Position numbers and translations under genes: made by a program
In this document: positions 37,865 to 48,354 of the stretch, piece after piece
Numbering within the stretch: the first letter of the stretch is position 1
Layout of the letters: every line of letters starts with the position of its first letter
From: Meiothermus taiwanensis DSM 14542
GTDB lineage: Bacteria > Deinococcota > Deinococci > Deinococcales > Thermaceae
Length of the DNA stretch: 64,000 nucleotides
Direction of reading: 5' to 3'
Assembly (NCBI GenBank): GCA_000482765.1
Contig: AXWR01000012.1
Location: 17,372-81,371 of the forward strand
Notes under the pieces: generated by a model
What the model saw: the letters and a program-made list of their open reading frames with translations, nothing else
What the model was told of the DNA's origin: nothing
Databases searched by the model: none

Positions 37865-38353
37865 ATGGCCCGCAAGATTGCTTTTGTGGTGGCGATGGAC
37901 CAGAACCGGGCCATTGGCCGGGCTGGCACGTTACCCTGGCACCTGCCCGACGACCTCAAGCGCTTCCGCGCGCTGACCCTGGGCAAGACCGTGCTGATGG
38001 GCCGCAAGACCTTTGAGAGCATCGGGCGGCCCCTCCCCAGACGGCGCAATGTGGTGCTTACCCGCGACCCGGCCTTTGCCGCCGAGGGCGTGGAGGTGGC
38101 GCACACCCTCGAGGAGGCCCTGCAGCTGGACGACGAGCTGATGGTGATTGGGGGGGGCGAGATTTACACCCTGTTCCTACCCCTGGCCACCCACCTGCAC
38201 CTGACCCTGGTCGAGACGCTCATCCCCGGGGCCGATACCTTCTTTCCCCCCTGGAACCCGGCCGGGTGGCGCGAGACCTACCGGGAGCACCACCCCGCCG
38301 ACGAACGTCACCCCTGGGCCTTCACCTACCTTGACCTGGAGCGCACCGGGTGA
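37865..38353 (+). CDS. folA: dihydrofolate reductase
   Basis: The 162-residue product has the DHFR hallmarks: FVVAMDQNRAIGRAGTLPWHLPDDLKRF with the substrate-binding Asp, VLMGRKTFESIGRPLPRR and VIGGGEIYTLFLP. It reduces dihydrofolate to tetrahydrofolate with NADPH. It starts one base after the thyA stop, so the two are co-expressed and work in one cycle. It converges with the hypothetical gene at 38387. Confidence 0.97.
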   Translation: MARKIAFVVAMDQNRAIGRAGTLPWHLPDDLKRFRALTLGKTVLMGRKTFESIGRPLPRRRNVVLTRDPAFAAEGVEVAHTLEEALQLDDELMVIGGGEIYTLFLPLATHLHLTLVETLIPGADTFFPPWNPAGWRETYREHHPADERHPWAFTYLDLERTG

Positions 38354-38386
38354 AGCGAGGTCTGGTGATGGGGCGTTTGCTCCGGG

Positions 38387-39148
38387 TTACTCGCCGCCCC
38401 CACCCCCACCGTCGCCCCCTCCATCCCCGGCATCCGCCGAGAGGCCGTCGAGGGCTACGCTGACCTGATGAAAGGCACGCTCGAGGTCGTGGTGCTCGAA
38501 CTCGCCCTCCCACAGCGGGAAGGGCACATAACCGTCCGAGGCGTTGCCGCCCATGAGGTTTCTGAGCTGCTGTAGCTGCGCCTCGAGCCCCGGAAGCAAC
38601 AAGAGGCCGGCCCCCAGGCCCCCCAGCAGGGCGACCGCCTCGGCTTTCCCATCGGCCAGCGAGGGCACCAGGCGGCGGGCTTCCAGCAGGCGCTCCTTCA
38701 AGCGGCTCTTCAAGCTGACTCCGTCTGGGGTGGGTCGGTAGTAGGTATAGGGAACCAGGCCTAGAAATTTGCCAGATTGCTCAAGAAGAAGCCCCCGCTC
38801 TACCAGGCTGGGGAGGACGGTTTTACCCTTAAAGCCGCCGTACCCCGGGCCGTACTCCCTTTGCAGGTGCTGCAAAACCTGGTTGATCTCGAGCCCTTGC
38901 CGGCTGGCACTCTGAAGATGGGCCCACAAACTTTGCAAGACCGGGTTTTGCGGCGGGTTGTCAGGGTCAAGGACGAATTGCGGCTGGCCGCTGGGAGCGG
39001 CGCTGTCCACCCGCAGCAGCCCCCTGGCAATCAGCTCCTTGAGCGCGACCTTCAGCACCTCACTGGCGGCCGCATCGCGCTCGAGCAGCACCAGAATTTC
39101 AGGCGCGCTCAGCTCTTGCAGGAGAACTTCTTTAGCTTGTACTGGCAC
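38387..39148 (-). CDS. hypothetical protein with glycine-rich tail
   Basis: The 253-residue product starts with a helical, winged-helix-like region (LSAPEILVLLERDAAASEVLKVALKELIARGLLRVD, read as two parts). A middle region with TVLPSLVERGLLLEQSGKFLG follows. A hydrophobic stretch (AVALLGGLGAGLLLLPGL, about 165-185) leads to a tail of Gly and Asp ([13 protein letters not shown]). Tails like this occur in proteins with TPM or DUF2207-type domains, but no such domain is clear. Leaderless GTG start. Function unknown. Confidence 0.65.
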   Translation of the reverse strand: MPVQAKEVLLQELSAPEILVLLERDAAASEVLKVALKELIARGLLRVDSAAPSGQPQFVLDPDNPPQNPVLQSLWAHLQSASRQGLEINQVLQHLQREYGPGYGGFKGKTVLPSLVERGLLLEQSGKFLGLVPYTYYRPTPDGVSLKSRLKERLLEARRLVPSLADGKAEAVALLGGLGAGLLLLPGLEAQLQQLRNLMGGNASDGYVPFPLWEGEFEHHDLERAFHQVSVALDGLSADAGDGGGDGGGGGGE

Positions 39149-39154
39149 GCCTTT

Positions 39155-39160
39155 ATGGTA
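39155..39160 (-). promoter_or_regulatory. -10 element (TACCAT) for the glycine-tailed protein gene
   Basis: TACCAT on the minus strand ends six bases before the GTG at 39148; no Shine-Dalgarno is present. Confidence 0.45.
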
Positions 39161-39185
39161 AGGCTCGAATGTCAGCGCACATTCA

Positions 39186-39217
39186 GAAAAACCTTCCCGC
39201 GGACGGGGAGGGGTTTT
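39186..39217 (-). terminator. terminator downstream of clpC
   Basis: On the minus strand AAAACC pairs with GGTTTT around an imperfect GC-rich inner stem, ending in a T run. It begins two bases after the clpC stop. It reads similarly on the other strand. Confidence 0.5.
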
Positions 39218-39218
39218 G

Positions 39219-41429
39219 CTAGGCCAAACCCAGGCTCAGCGCCTCTTCCTCGATGGCAACCGCGCCGTCTTTGAGGGTCACAAAGAGGGTGCGGCCCGGG
39301 CGGGAGAGGAGCTCGAGGGAGAGCGGGTCTTCTATCTTCTCCCGGATCAGGTTGCGCAGGATGCGGGTGCTGCCCTGTTTGGGGGCCTGGCTGACGAGCC
39401 AGGAGGCCAGCGAGGGGTCGAAGCGCACCACCCTCTCGCGGGATTCCAGCTCTTTGGCGATGTCCTCGAGCATAATCTGCGCGACCTGCACCAGCTCGGG
39501 CTCGCTCAGGTTGCGGAAGCGGATCACCTCGTCCAGGCGGTCGAGGAACTCGGGGGTAAAGATGGCCTTGAGGGGGCTCTCGGTGTCCACCTCGCGGTTG
39601 GTGAAGCCGATGGCCGGGCCCACGTTGAAGCCGGTGTTGGAGGTCATGATCAGGATGACCCGGCGGAAGTCGACGGTGCGGCCTAAGCCGTCGGTCAGGC
39701 GGCCTTCGTCCAGCACCTGCAAGAAGGTGTTGTAAATATCGGGGTGGGCTTTCTCGATCTCGTCTAAAAGCACCACGCTGAAGGGCTGGCGGCGTACCGC
39801 CTCGGTCAGGCGGCCCCCCTGCTCGTAGCCCACGTAGCCCGGCGGGGCCCCAATCAGCTTGGAGATGGAGTGCGGCTCCTGGAACTCGCTCATGTCGAAG
39901 CGGATGAGGGCCCGTTCCGAGCCAAAGAGCACCTCGGCCAGGGCCTTGGCCAGGTGGGTTTTGCCCACACCCGACGAGCCCACGAACAGGAAGCTGGCCG
40001 AGACCCGCGTCCGCCCGCCCAAGCCCACCCGGCTGCGGCGCAGCGCGGCGGCCAGGGCCTCGACGGCTTCCTTCTGGCCAATTACCCGTTTGTTGAGTTC
40101 TTCCTCGAGGCCAAAGAGCTTGCTGTCGTCTTTGTCGTCTACGTAGATACCGCCCCAGGAGTCCACCACGCTCTCGATGTCCTCGCGGGCCACCAGCGGG
40201 GTGCCATCTTCGTCCACCGCCACCGGCAGGCCCAGCGAGTCGTTGAGGCGAACCCGGCTGGCGGCTTCGTCAATCAGGTCGATGGCCTTGTCGGGGAAGT
40301 TGCGCCCCGGCAGGCTGCGGATGCCAATCTTGACCGAGAGGCCCAGAATCTCATCGGGAATGACCACCCCGTGGTGGGCCTCGTACCTAGGACGCAGCCC
40401 TTTAAGGATCTCCAGGGTCTCCTCGGGGGTGGGCTCGAGCACAATTACCGGCTGGAAGCGGCGCTCCAGGGCCGCGTCTTTCTCGATGTAGCGGTGGTAC
40501 TCGCCGGTGGTGGTAGCCCCGATGACCTGGATCTCGCCCCGGCTCAGAGGGGGCTTGAGGATGTTGGCGGCGTCCAGGGTGCCCTCGGCCCCGCCCGCCC
40601 CAATCAGGGTGTGCAGCTCGTCGATAAAGGCTACCACCTTGGCGTTCTTGAGCTCCTCGATAATCTGGCGCAGGCGCTCCTCAAACTCGCCCCGGTACTT
40701 GGTGCCGGCCACCACCCCGGCCAGGTCTATCGAGACGATGCGGGCCCCGCGCAGCACCGGCGGCACCCGGCCTTCCACGATGGCCTGGGCCAGCCCCTCC
40801 ACAATGGCGGTCTTGCCCACGCCGGGATCGCCCACCAGCACGGGGTTGTTCTTGGTGCGGCGGGCCAGAATCTGGATGACCCGGTTAATCTCTTCGGTAC
40901 GGCCAATTACGGGATCGAGCTTGCCCTCGCGGGCCTCGCGGGTGAGGTCGCGGCCATACTCGTCCAGGAATGGGGTGGCCACGGCTTTTTCCTTGGTTTG
41001 TTCGCCGGCCTGCGAGAGCACCCGCCAGCGGATGGTGTCCACATCCTTGGCGTAATGGGTCATGATGCGGTAGGCGATGCCGTCGCCCTCGCGGATGATG
41101 CCCAGCAGGATGTGCTCGGTGCCGATGACCTGGCTCGACATGTTGCGGGCCTCGGCCCCGGCCAGCTCCATCACCCGCCGGGCGCGCGGGGTGATGGCCG
41201 GTGGCTCACCGGTGCGGCTGCCCTCGCCCCGCCCGACCAGCTCCTCCACCATCCGGCGCATGGCCTCCAAGCTGGCCCCGTACTCCATCAGGATGCGCGC
41301 GGCTGTACCCCCTTCGCGCATCAGGCCCAGTAGCAGGTGCTCGGGCCCGATCATGCTATGGCCCAGTCGGCTCCCTTCCTCCCTGGCGTAATGAAAAACC
41401 AACCTGGCGCGATCGTCGTACCTGTTCAA
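39219..41429 (-). CDS. clpC: Clp protease ATP-binding subunit ClpC
   Basis: From the TTG at 41429 the product is 736 residues. It has a double Clp-N domain (about 1-145), a first AAA+ module ([18 protein letters not shown]) and a second ([14 protein letters not shown]). An IGF loop in [12 protein letters not shown] fits docking to ClpP. The middle domain is short, making it smaller than Bacillus ClpC (about 810). It unfolds proteins for degradation. TTG is chosen because AGGAGG (41442-41437) lies seven bases upstream and the N-domain starts there ([14 protein letters not shown]). ClpP is not in the window. Confidence 0.93.
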   Translation of the reverse strand: MNRYDDRARLVFHYAREEGSRLGHSMIGPEHLLLGLMREGGTAARILMEYGASLEAMRRMVEELVGRGEGSRTGEPPAITPRARRVMELAGAEARNMSSQVIGTEHILLGIIREGDGIAYRIMTHYAKDVDTIRWRVLSQAGEQTKEKAVATPFLDEYGRDLTREAREGKLDPVIGRTEEINRVIQILARRTKNNPVLVGDPGVGKTAIVEGLAQAIVEGRVPPVLRGARIVSIDLAGVVAGTKYRGEFEERLRQIIEELKNAKVVAFIDELHTLIGAGGAEGTLDAANILKPPLSRGEIQVIGATTTGEYHRYIEKDAALERRFQPVIVLEPTPEETLEILKGLRPRYEAHHGVVIPDEILGLSVKIGIRSLPGRNFPDKAIDLIDEAASRVRLNDSLGLPVAVDEDGTPLVAREDIESVVDSWGGIYVDDKDDSKLFGLEEELNKRVIGQKEAVEALAAALRRSRVGLGGRTRVSASFLFVGSSGVGKTHLAKALAEVLFGSERALIRFDMSEFQEPHSISKLIGAPPGYVGYEQGGRLTEAVRRQPFSVVLLDEIEKAHPDIYNTFLQVLDEGRLTDGLGRTVDFRRVILIMTSNTGFNVGPAIGFTNREVDTESPLKAIFTPEFLDRLDEVIRFRNLSEPELVQVAQIMLEDIAKELESRERVVRFDPSLASWLVSQAPKQGSTRILRNLIREKIEDPLSLELLSRPGRTLFVTLKDGAVAIEEEALSLGLA

Positions 41430-41459
41430 GCGCGAACCTCCTGGTATGTCGTACAAGTA

Positions 41460-41488
41460 TTCATAGCGCCGCTTTCTTCCTACCTCAA
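41460..41488 (-). promoter_or_regulatory. clpC promoter TTGAGG-N17-TATGAA
   Basis: On the minus strand TTGAGG (41488-41483) and TATGAA (41465-41460) are 17 bases apart, with the start expected near 41453 and a short leader holding AGGAGG. No CIRCE or CtsR-like repeat is visible. Confidence 0.6.
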
Positions 41489-41644
41489 TATTACAGTATG
41501 ACCAGCTCTTGCTTGGTGTTTGCGCCACACGTTACGAAGCGTTTCCAGAGTTTTATGAAGAAAGAATTATCTCGCTTGGAGAAACAAACATCACAGCGAT
41601 TTTTGCTATGTTGAATTCATGCACCATGCACATGAGAAGTGCGG

Positions 41645-42244
41645 TTAGCGGGCTTTACTCCCATCTGGCGTTGTATCTTCTGGCTCGAGCTGTCCCAGTC
41701 GGGCGTAGATGTCCTCGAGCGCGATCTCCAGGTTTACGCAGGGTAGCTTGAGCGGGCCGCTTTCGATGCGCTCGTAGAACCAGCCCCCCTCCGCCCGCCG
41801 GAACACCTCGGCCCGCATGGTGTTTTGCTCGAGCAAAACGTACGTTTGCAGGCTGGGTAGGGTCTGGTAGTTGAGCCACTTTTCGCCCCGATCGATGTCG
41901 AGTGTGCTATCTGACAAAACTTCCACAATCAGAGAGGGTGAGCGCTTGATGTATGGATGGTCGTCGGAGGTATCGCATACCACCATGACGTCGGGATAGT
42001 AGACAGCACCCGTGGGCGTCTGAACCTTGACATCGCTCATCAAAACCCGACAGCCAGTGTCCCTGCTGTTCTGAGCGATAGCCATGGCTAGCTCAAAGGC
42101 CAGGCGGTTGTGGCGTTCGCTGTTACCGGCCATGGCAAAAACCTGTCCATGGGCATACTCGTGCCGCTCAGAGGAGGTGGCCTCAAAGTCCAGAAACTCC
42201 TCTACCGACACCTCGGTTTTGACAGGGGGTTTCGGCCTGGGCAT
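41645..42244 (-). CDS. Uma2 family (DUF820) putative nuclease
   Basis: The 199-residue product has the Uma2 pattern: YEFLDFEATSSERHEYAHG-type start (SVEEFLDFEATSSERHEYAHG in part), NRLAFELAMAIA, YYPDVMVVCD, LIVEVLSDSTLDIDRGEKW and LQTYVLLEQN. The conserved Asp, Glu and Lys make a PD-(D/E)XK-like site. It is the second Uma2 protein here but only distantly similar to the one at 31635. Leaderless start: TATCCT lies seven bases before the ATG. Biological role unknown; it stands alone, divergent from glyS. Confidence 0.88.
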   Translation of the reverse strand: MPRPKPPVKTEVSVEEFLDFEATSSERHEYAHGQVFAMAGNSERHNRLAFELAMAIAQNSRDTGCRVLMSDVKVQTPTGAVYYPDVMVVCDTSDDHPYIKRSPSLIVEVLSDSTLDIDRGEKWLNYQTLPSLQTYVLLEQNTMRAEVFRRAEGGWFYERIESGPLKLPCVNLEIALEDIYARLGQLEPEDTTPDGSKAR

Positions 42245-42251
42245 TGCCTAC

Positions 42252-42257
42252 AGGATA
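42252..42257 (-). promoter_or_regulatory. -10 element (TATCCT) for the second Uma2 gene
   Basis: TATCCT on the minus strand ends seven bases before the ATG at 42244; no Shine-Dalgarno is present. Confidence 0.5.
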
Positions 42258-42266
42258 GCAAAATCC

Positions 42267-42295
42267 TTGATGGGAAAGGGCCGCTGTGTTACCTT
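42267..42295 (+). promoter_or_regulatory. glyS promoter TTGATG-N17-TACCTT
   Basis: TTGATG (42267-42272) and TACCTT (42290-42295) are 17 bases apart. The start is predicted near 42302, exactly where the T-box stem I begins. Confidence 0.6.
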
Positions 42296-42299
42296 GTAG

Positions 42300-42518
42300 C
42301 TTGCGTTGAACCGCAGGAGTAACCCGGCGTTCCGCTACAGCGAGCCTGGGAGGGTGTGAGCCGGGCAGCCAAGAACCGGGTGAAGGGCGGCGGAGCCAAC
42401 CTCAACGCAACTCAAAGGGCCTCGAGCAAGCTCGAGGAACTGGGGTGGAACCGCGGATGTTCGCGCCTTTTCCGGCGCGTATTCGTCCCCAGGCATGCGT
42501 GCCGGGGATTTCTTTTTT
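42300..42518 (+). ncRNA. T-box leader of glycyl-tRNA synthetase
   Basis: Stem I is closed by GCGTTGA (42303-42309) and TCAACGC (42402-42408) and contains GGC triplets, one of which (in GAAGGGCGG, about 42382-42390) could be the glycine specifier. A hairpin CCTCGAG/CTCGAGG (42420-42437) matches stem III. The T-box core TGGGGTGGAACCGCGG (42441-42456) follows. CTGGGG (42440-42445) can pair with CCCCAG (42487-42492) as antiterminator. The alternative is the terminator stem from CCCC (42487) to GGGG (42506), followed by a T-rich run to 42518. Uncharged tRNA-Gly would stabilise the antiterminator and switch glyS on. Confidence 0.88.
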
Positions 42519-42599
42519 CCGGCACAGGCTGGCAAGGGGTAGCTGGCTGTTCTGGTGCACACAACCTCTAACCCTAAACCAGCCCCAAAGGAGCAACCT

Positions 42600-44126
<1,527 letters not shown>

Positions 44127-44153
44127 TGCGCCAGGCTGCCTGTAGCGGCTGTC

Positions 44154-44302
44154 ATACCAGATTCGGTTAGTTTGGCACCCTCCAGCGGCGCACCAACCCG
44201 ACCGAAGGGATACGCTTTCTTCGCCGAGGGTAGCAAGGGGTGTGCTCAAAGATAGCCTCTGGAGGTCTTTGCCTTGGATGACTATCTTTTTGAATCCGGT
44301 AT
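44154..44302. repeat. MITE-like repeat, copy 1
   Basis: This 149-base element has imperfect terminal inverted repeats, ATACCAGATTC (44154-44164) and GAATCCGGTAT (44292-44302). Inside are an inverted TTCGGTTAGTT/GACCGAA region and a block GATAGCCTCTGGAGG shared with copy 2. It holds no coding frame. It starts 27 bases after glyS. The rest of the 393-base gap before the RCC1 gene shows no gene and no clear promoter. Confidence 0.7.
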
Positions 44303-44519
44303 GGGGTGGATTTTGTATCGTGTATGTCGCTTTGTGAACAGGGCTTCGCGTTGACAGTAGAGAACAAGTGACTGGAAAATGCGGAAGATTTTCCAGCTTT
44401 TTAGAGTGGCTGAGACGGGTGGCTTCAATCAGATAGCTGCAAATCCAGTGCCACATTTATCACAGGCTTCAAATTGCCGAAGCTCTATGATGACAGTCAA
44501 AATTTAGCAAGGAGGTACT

Positions 44520-46304
44520 GTGAAGAAACTTCTCTTACCCCTCACAGTGGCGGGTCTGGTGTTGATCGGTTGTGGCACGCAATCGCAGTCTCAGCCTAAC
44601 TTCACAATATCCCTCAACCCTAACAATGCTTCGGTTGGCCCCGGCCAGTCGGTCTCCACCACCCTCACCCTCACGCCCCAAAACGGCTTTAGCGGTACAG
44701 TAAACCTGAGCCTACAGAACCCACCTGAAGGCGTTACAGTCTCACCCGATGTCATCAACGTAAACGGAACAAACCCACAGAGCTTCACCATCACCTTCAA
44801 CACCACTTCTAGTACCCCCACCGGCTCCAACACCCTTACGCTGGTTGCCACCCAGGGCAGCCTCAGCAAAACCGCCAGCTTTGGACTAACTGTAACCTCG
44901 TTCAACATTGCACTAACCCGCTCGAGCACCCTGCGAGCCCAGGGCCAGAGCTTTTCCGACTTCAACCTTGTCCTCACACCTGAGGCCGGGTTTAGCGGTT
45001 CGGTGAGCCTGAGCCTGCAATCGCCCCACAGCGGCATCAGCATCAGCCCGGCCAGCCTGAGCGACTCCGGCCCTGTAACGCTTTCGGTAGACCGCACCGT
45101 TCCGGAGGGGGTTTACAACCTCACCGTACAGGCCAACAGCGGGAACCTGATCCGCACCGCTCCTCTTACCCTGCGGGTGCTGCGGGCCAACACCCTGGCT
45201 GCGGGAGGCTACTTCAGCGCAGCTGTTAAAACCAACGGTGAGGTCTGGTCATGGGGCGACAACACCTACGGCCAGCTGGGTCGGTCAACCACCAGCACCA
45301 CCGATAACACCCCTGCCCAGGTTCCGTCCATCAACGGCGTGGTCTCGATATCCCTGGGTGAGTTCCACCTCATCGCCCTCACCAGTGATGGACGGGTGAT
45401 TACGGTGGGACGGGACGAGTATGGGCAGTTGGGGGATGGGCCGGGAGACCCGAACAGCTCCAACACCGCTCCCAACGTGCGTGAAAATATCCTGCCTGCA
45501 GGGGTCAAAGCCGTAGCTGTTCAGGCCGGTCGCTACCACTCCCTGGCCTTGACCTCCCAAGGCACCGTATACGCCTGGGGGCGCAACGATGTGGGCCAGC
45601 TTGGCCTTGGTAACACCACTCCCACTCCACAGGAATCGCCCGCCCCTATTTCCGATCTTAACGACGTAATTGCCCTGGCTGCCGGTGACGACCACACCCT
45701 GGCCCTCAAAGCCGACGGCAGTGTTTGGGCCTGGGGCGACAACCCCAACGGCGAGCTGGGAACCGGAGACAACACGCGCTACAACACACCGACTGCTGTA
45801 CCGAACCTAGCGGGTGTAAGGGCCATTGCCGCTGGGGGCAACCACTCGGTTGCGTTGCTGGAGGACGGCACGGTGCGTACCTGGGGCTATAACAACCACG
45901 GCCAGCTTGGCAACGGTACCACTACGAACAGTAACACGCCGGTTACGGTCACGGGCTTAACGAACGTGGTAGGCATTGCAGCGGGCTACGAGTTCACCCT
46001 GGCCGTTCTGAGCAATGGCTCGGTCAAGGCCTGGGGGCACGACGACAGCTTCCAGCTTGGCAACGGCGCTGCTGCGGGTGACCAGACAACCCCGGTAGAT
46101 GTTCAGGGCATACCCACAGGCCAGAGTGTGCGGGGTCTGGCAGCAGGCATCTTTCACGCCCTGGCCCTGCTGGAGAACGGTTCGGTGGTGGCCTGGGGCA
46201 GCAATATCCAAGGTCAGTTGGGTGATGGCACCAACAACTCCTCCGATGCAGCCAAGCCGGTGTCAATTACCGGTGTTCAGGTGCCCCACGCCTCCGCACC
46301 CTAG
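44520..46304 (+). CDS. RCC1-repeat lipoprotein with Ig-like modules
   Basis: The 594-residue product has a lipoprotein signal (LTVAGLVLIGC, Cys18). Two Ig-like modules follow (about 26-130 and 131-220: SGTVNLSLQNPPEGV and SGSVSLSLQSPHSGI). Seven RCC1 repeats then run to the C-terminus, marked by WSWGDNTYGQLG, VGRDEYGQLG, AWGRNDVGQLG, AWGDNPNGELG, TWGYNNHGQLG, HDDSFQLG and AWGSNIQGQLG. Seven blades suit a closed beta-propeller, displayed on the cell surface. The ligand is unknown. The GTG start has AAGGAGG at good distance. MITE-like repeats flank the gene on both sides. Confidence 0.92.
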   Translation: MKKLLLPLTVAGLVLIGCGTQSQSQPNFTISLNPNNASVGPGQSVSTTLTLTPQNGFSGTVNLSLQNPPEGVTVSPDVINVNGTNPQSFTITFNTTSSTPTGSNTLTLVATQGSLSKTASFGLTVTSFNIALTRSSTLRAQGQSFSDFNLVLTPEAGFSGSVSLSLQSPHSGISISPASLSDSGPVTLSVDRTVPEGVYNLTVQANSGNLIRTAPLTLRVLRANTLAAGGYFSAAVKTNGEVWSWGDNTYGQLGRSTTSTTDNTPAQVPSINGVVSISLGEFHLIALTSDGRVITVGRDEYGQLGDGPGDPNSSNTAPNVRENILPAGVKAVAVQAGRYHSLALTSQGTVYAWGRNDVGQLGLGNTTPTPQESPAPISDLNDVIALAAGDDHTLALKADGSVWAWGDNPNGELGTGDNTRYNTPTAVPNLAGVRAIAAGGNHSVALLEDGTVRTWGYNNHGQLGNGTTTNSNTPVTVTGLTNVVGIAAGYEFTLAVLSNGSVKAWGHDDSFQLGNGAAAGDQTTPVDVQGIPTGQSVRGLAAGIFHALALLENGSVVAWGSNIQGQLGDGTNNSSDAAKPVSITGVQVPHASAP

Positions 46305-46318
46305 CCTGGATGGCGAAT

Positions 46319-46351
46319 GCCCTGCCTGCTGCAGCAGGCAGGGCGCTTTTT
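46319..46351 (+). terminator. terminator of the RCC1 lipoprotein gene
   Basis: A perfect 26-base palindrome (46319-46344, arms GCCCTGCCTGCTG) is followed by TTTTT. It lies 14 bases after the stop codon. Confidence 0.92.
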
Positions 46352-46449
46352 ATCGTGTTTCCCACAATTATCTGCCCCGCGGCGGTAGGCAATTTGCCCG
46401 GTACAGCAAAATGCGCTGTACTGGGTATTCGTGGGGAATGCTCTATGTT

Positions 46450-46570
46450 ATTCGGTTAGTTCGGCGCCGGAAGGCGGCGAACTAACCCGACCGAAGGGAG
46501 CGCTCTAGGATTCAAAAAGATAGCCTCTGGAGGTCTTTGCTTTGGATGACTATCTTTTTGAATCCGGTAT
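46450..46570. repeat. MITE-like repeat, copy 2
   Basis: This copy shares with copy 1 the ATTCGGTTAGTT start, the AACCCGACCGAAGGGA block, and a long block from GATAGCCTCTGGAGG to CTATCTTTTTGAATCCGGTAT. Here the inner arms are perfect: GGATTCAAAAAGATAG (46508-46523) pairs with CTATCTTTTTGAATCC (46550-46565). The left terminal ATACC is missing. The surrounding gap (46352-46636) has no gene; a GTACAGC/GCTGTAC hairpin is at 46401-46421. Confidence 0.7.
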
Positions 46571-46636
46571 TAGGGTACATCTAAACCAACTTGGGCCGAT
46601 GGTTCAAGGGCTTTTGTTTCTTCCAACACAGCAAAG

Positions 46637-46665
46637 AAGAAAAAAGCCCGGCCCCCAAGGCCGGG
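46637..46665 (-). terminator. terminator of the nuo operon
   Basis: On the minus strand CCCGGCC (46665-46659) pairs with GGCCGGG (46653-46647) and is followed by TTTTTT. It ends about 50-80 bases after the nuoN stop. Confidence 0.92.
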
Positions 46666-46715
46666 TCTCGGATGCATATTGGGACTATCGTGCCTGGAAC
46701 GAGGTGTAGTCTCGC

Positions 46716-48302
46716 CTACTGTTGGCCCACCGTTACAGCGCCAAGGGGCACGCCGTTGTCGAAGAGCTCGAGGGTCTCCCCCGGCCGGCCCGTCCCCTGC
46801 AGGGTATGGCTGCCCACTGCCAGGGTCGAACCATCCACCGGTGCGGTGATGGTTACAGCCGCTGCCGCCGGGGGCAGGCCCGCGCTGAAGGCTCGCAAGC
46901 CCAGCCCAGGCAGAAGCGAGAGCAGGCCCAGCAGGGCCATCGCCCCCACCAGCATCCCCAGCGCAGGCAGGCCCGTCTGGGCCGCAGGGGCCATCAGGGC
47001 CTGGGTGAGGCCCATGGGGGCTGCCGTCACCGGAACCCCCGGCGCTTCCGAGCTGCCATACTGGGCCAGGGCCGCCTCGGCTTCACGATCTTCAGTTTCC
47101 TGGGCAGGCGTGGGCTGGCTGAAAATCAGGAAGAAGGTTTTGAGGTAGTAGTACGCACCAATGGCCGAGGTGACCAGGGCCAGCACCACCAGTCCGTAGA
47201 AGCCGGCCCGGGCTGCCTCCTGGAAGACCAGGTACTTGGCCCAGAACCCGGCCAGCGGGGGCAGCCCTAGCAGCGAAAGAATGCCCAGCCCTAAGGCCCC
47301 ACCCAGCAGGGGCTTGCGGTACCACAGGCCGCGCAGGCGCTCGAGCGGCACTTCTTGATTCGAAAGCATCGAGAGCACCGCAAAGATCAGACCGGTAGCT
47401 AGAGCGTAGGTCAGTAGATAGAACGGGATGGTGGCCTGCCCGGTGGGGCCAAAGAGCCCCAGGCCGATGTAGCCGGCATTGGCAATGGAGGAGTAAGCAA
47501 AAAGCCGCTTGGCCTCGGTCTGGGCTAAAGCCCCAAGGTTGCCAAAGAGGGTGCTGAGGGCAACCAGCGCAGCCATACCGATACCCCAGGCTTCCAGGCC
47601 TTCGGGGGTGAAGATGCGCAGCATGGCCGCAAAGGCCGCCGCCTTGACCGCCGTAGCCATGAAGAGGGTGACCACCGTGGGGCTGCCCTGGTAGACATCC
47701 GGCGACCACCATTGGAAGGGCACCATGGCGGTCTTGAAGGCAAAGGCCGCCATAATCAGGAACAGCCCCGCAATGTAAAGCGGCCCCGAGCCCGTCGCAC
47801 CCACCATAAAGCTGCCGGTTGCCCCAAAGTACAGGGCGATGCCATAGAGAAAGATGGCCGCCCCCAGCGCCCCCAGCAGGAAGTATTTCAGTCCCGCCTC
47901 AAAGCCCTGTTCGTCCCGCTGCCAGGTCGCCAGCACGTACAGGGGCAGCGAGAAGACCTCGAGGGCAATCAGCAGCACCACCAGGTTGGGGCTGCTGGCC
48001 ATAACGTGCATACCGGTCACCGCGAACAGCACCAGCAGCGGGAACTCGAACTTCTTGGCCGGCCCCAGCAACAACGCCCACAGGCCACCCAGAATGGCCA
48101 CCAGGGTCAGGCCCCGGGCCAGGGTATCGAAGCGGTAAAGACCCCCAAAGGCCTCCACGGTCTGGCCCCAACCGACCAGAGAGAACAAACCCGCCAGCAG
48201 CAGCGCCGCCACGGTCACGATGCGGTTGGCCTCGCGGGAGATCAGGAAGGCCAGCAGCGACAGCACGGTGGCAAAGCCTGCCAGCAAGTACAAAGTTAGC
48301 AT
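46716..48302 (-). CDS. nuoN: NADH-quinone oxidoreductase subunit N with C-terminal extension
   Basis: The 528-residue product is the antiporter-like NuoN/Nqo14 subunit of complex I: about 14 helices to residue 410, with FAYSSIANAGYIGLGLF and MVPFQWWSPDVYQGSPTVVTLF, which hold conserved proton-channel residues. It is about 100 residues longer than Thermus Nqo14 (about 427). A linker rich in Ala and Pro and one more helix lead to TITAPVDGSTLAVGSHTL and GTGRPGETLELFDNGVPLG, which look like the start of a bacterial Ig-like domain cut short. GGGAGG precedes the ATG. It is last in the nuo operon. Confidence 0.93.
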   Translation of the reverse strand: MLTLYLLAGFATVLSLLAFLISREANRIVTVAALLLAGLFSLVGWGQTVEAFGGLYRFDTLARGLTLVAILGGLWALLLGPAKKFEFPLLVLFAVTGMHVMASSPNLVVLLIALEVFSLPLYVLATWQRDEQGFEAGLKYFLLGALGAAIFLYGIALYFGATGSFMVGATGSGPLYIAGLFLIMAAFAFKTAMVPFQWWSPDVYQGSPTVVTLFMATAVKAAAFAAMLRIFTPEGLEAWGIGMAALVALSTLFGNLGALAQTEAKRLFAYSSIANAGYIGLGLFGPTGQATIPFYLLTYALATGLIFAVLSMLSNQEVPLERLRGLWYRKPLLGGALGLGILSLLGLPPLAGFWAKYLVFQEAARAGFYGLVVLALVTSAIGAYYYLKTFFLIFSQPTPAQETEDREAEAALAQYGSSEAPGVPVTAAPMGLTQALMAPAAQTGLPALGMLVGAMALLGLLSLLPGLGLRAFSAGLPPAAAAVTITAPVDGSTLAVGSHTLQGTGRPGETLELFDNGVPLGAVTVGQQ

Positions 48303-48354
48303 CGCGCACCTCCCATCCGCGCAAAAGAGCTAAAAACCCGGCGCTTGCGGTCGG

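Noticed and set aside
39870..41333. A 487-codon open frame antisense to clpC
   Set aside because: Same cause: it mirrors clpC, has no domain and no start signals.
41430..41644. CIRCE or CtsR operator upstream of clpC
   Set aside because: Neither the TTAGCACTC inverted repeat nor tandem GGTCAAA heptads are present.
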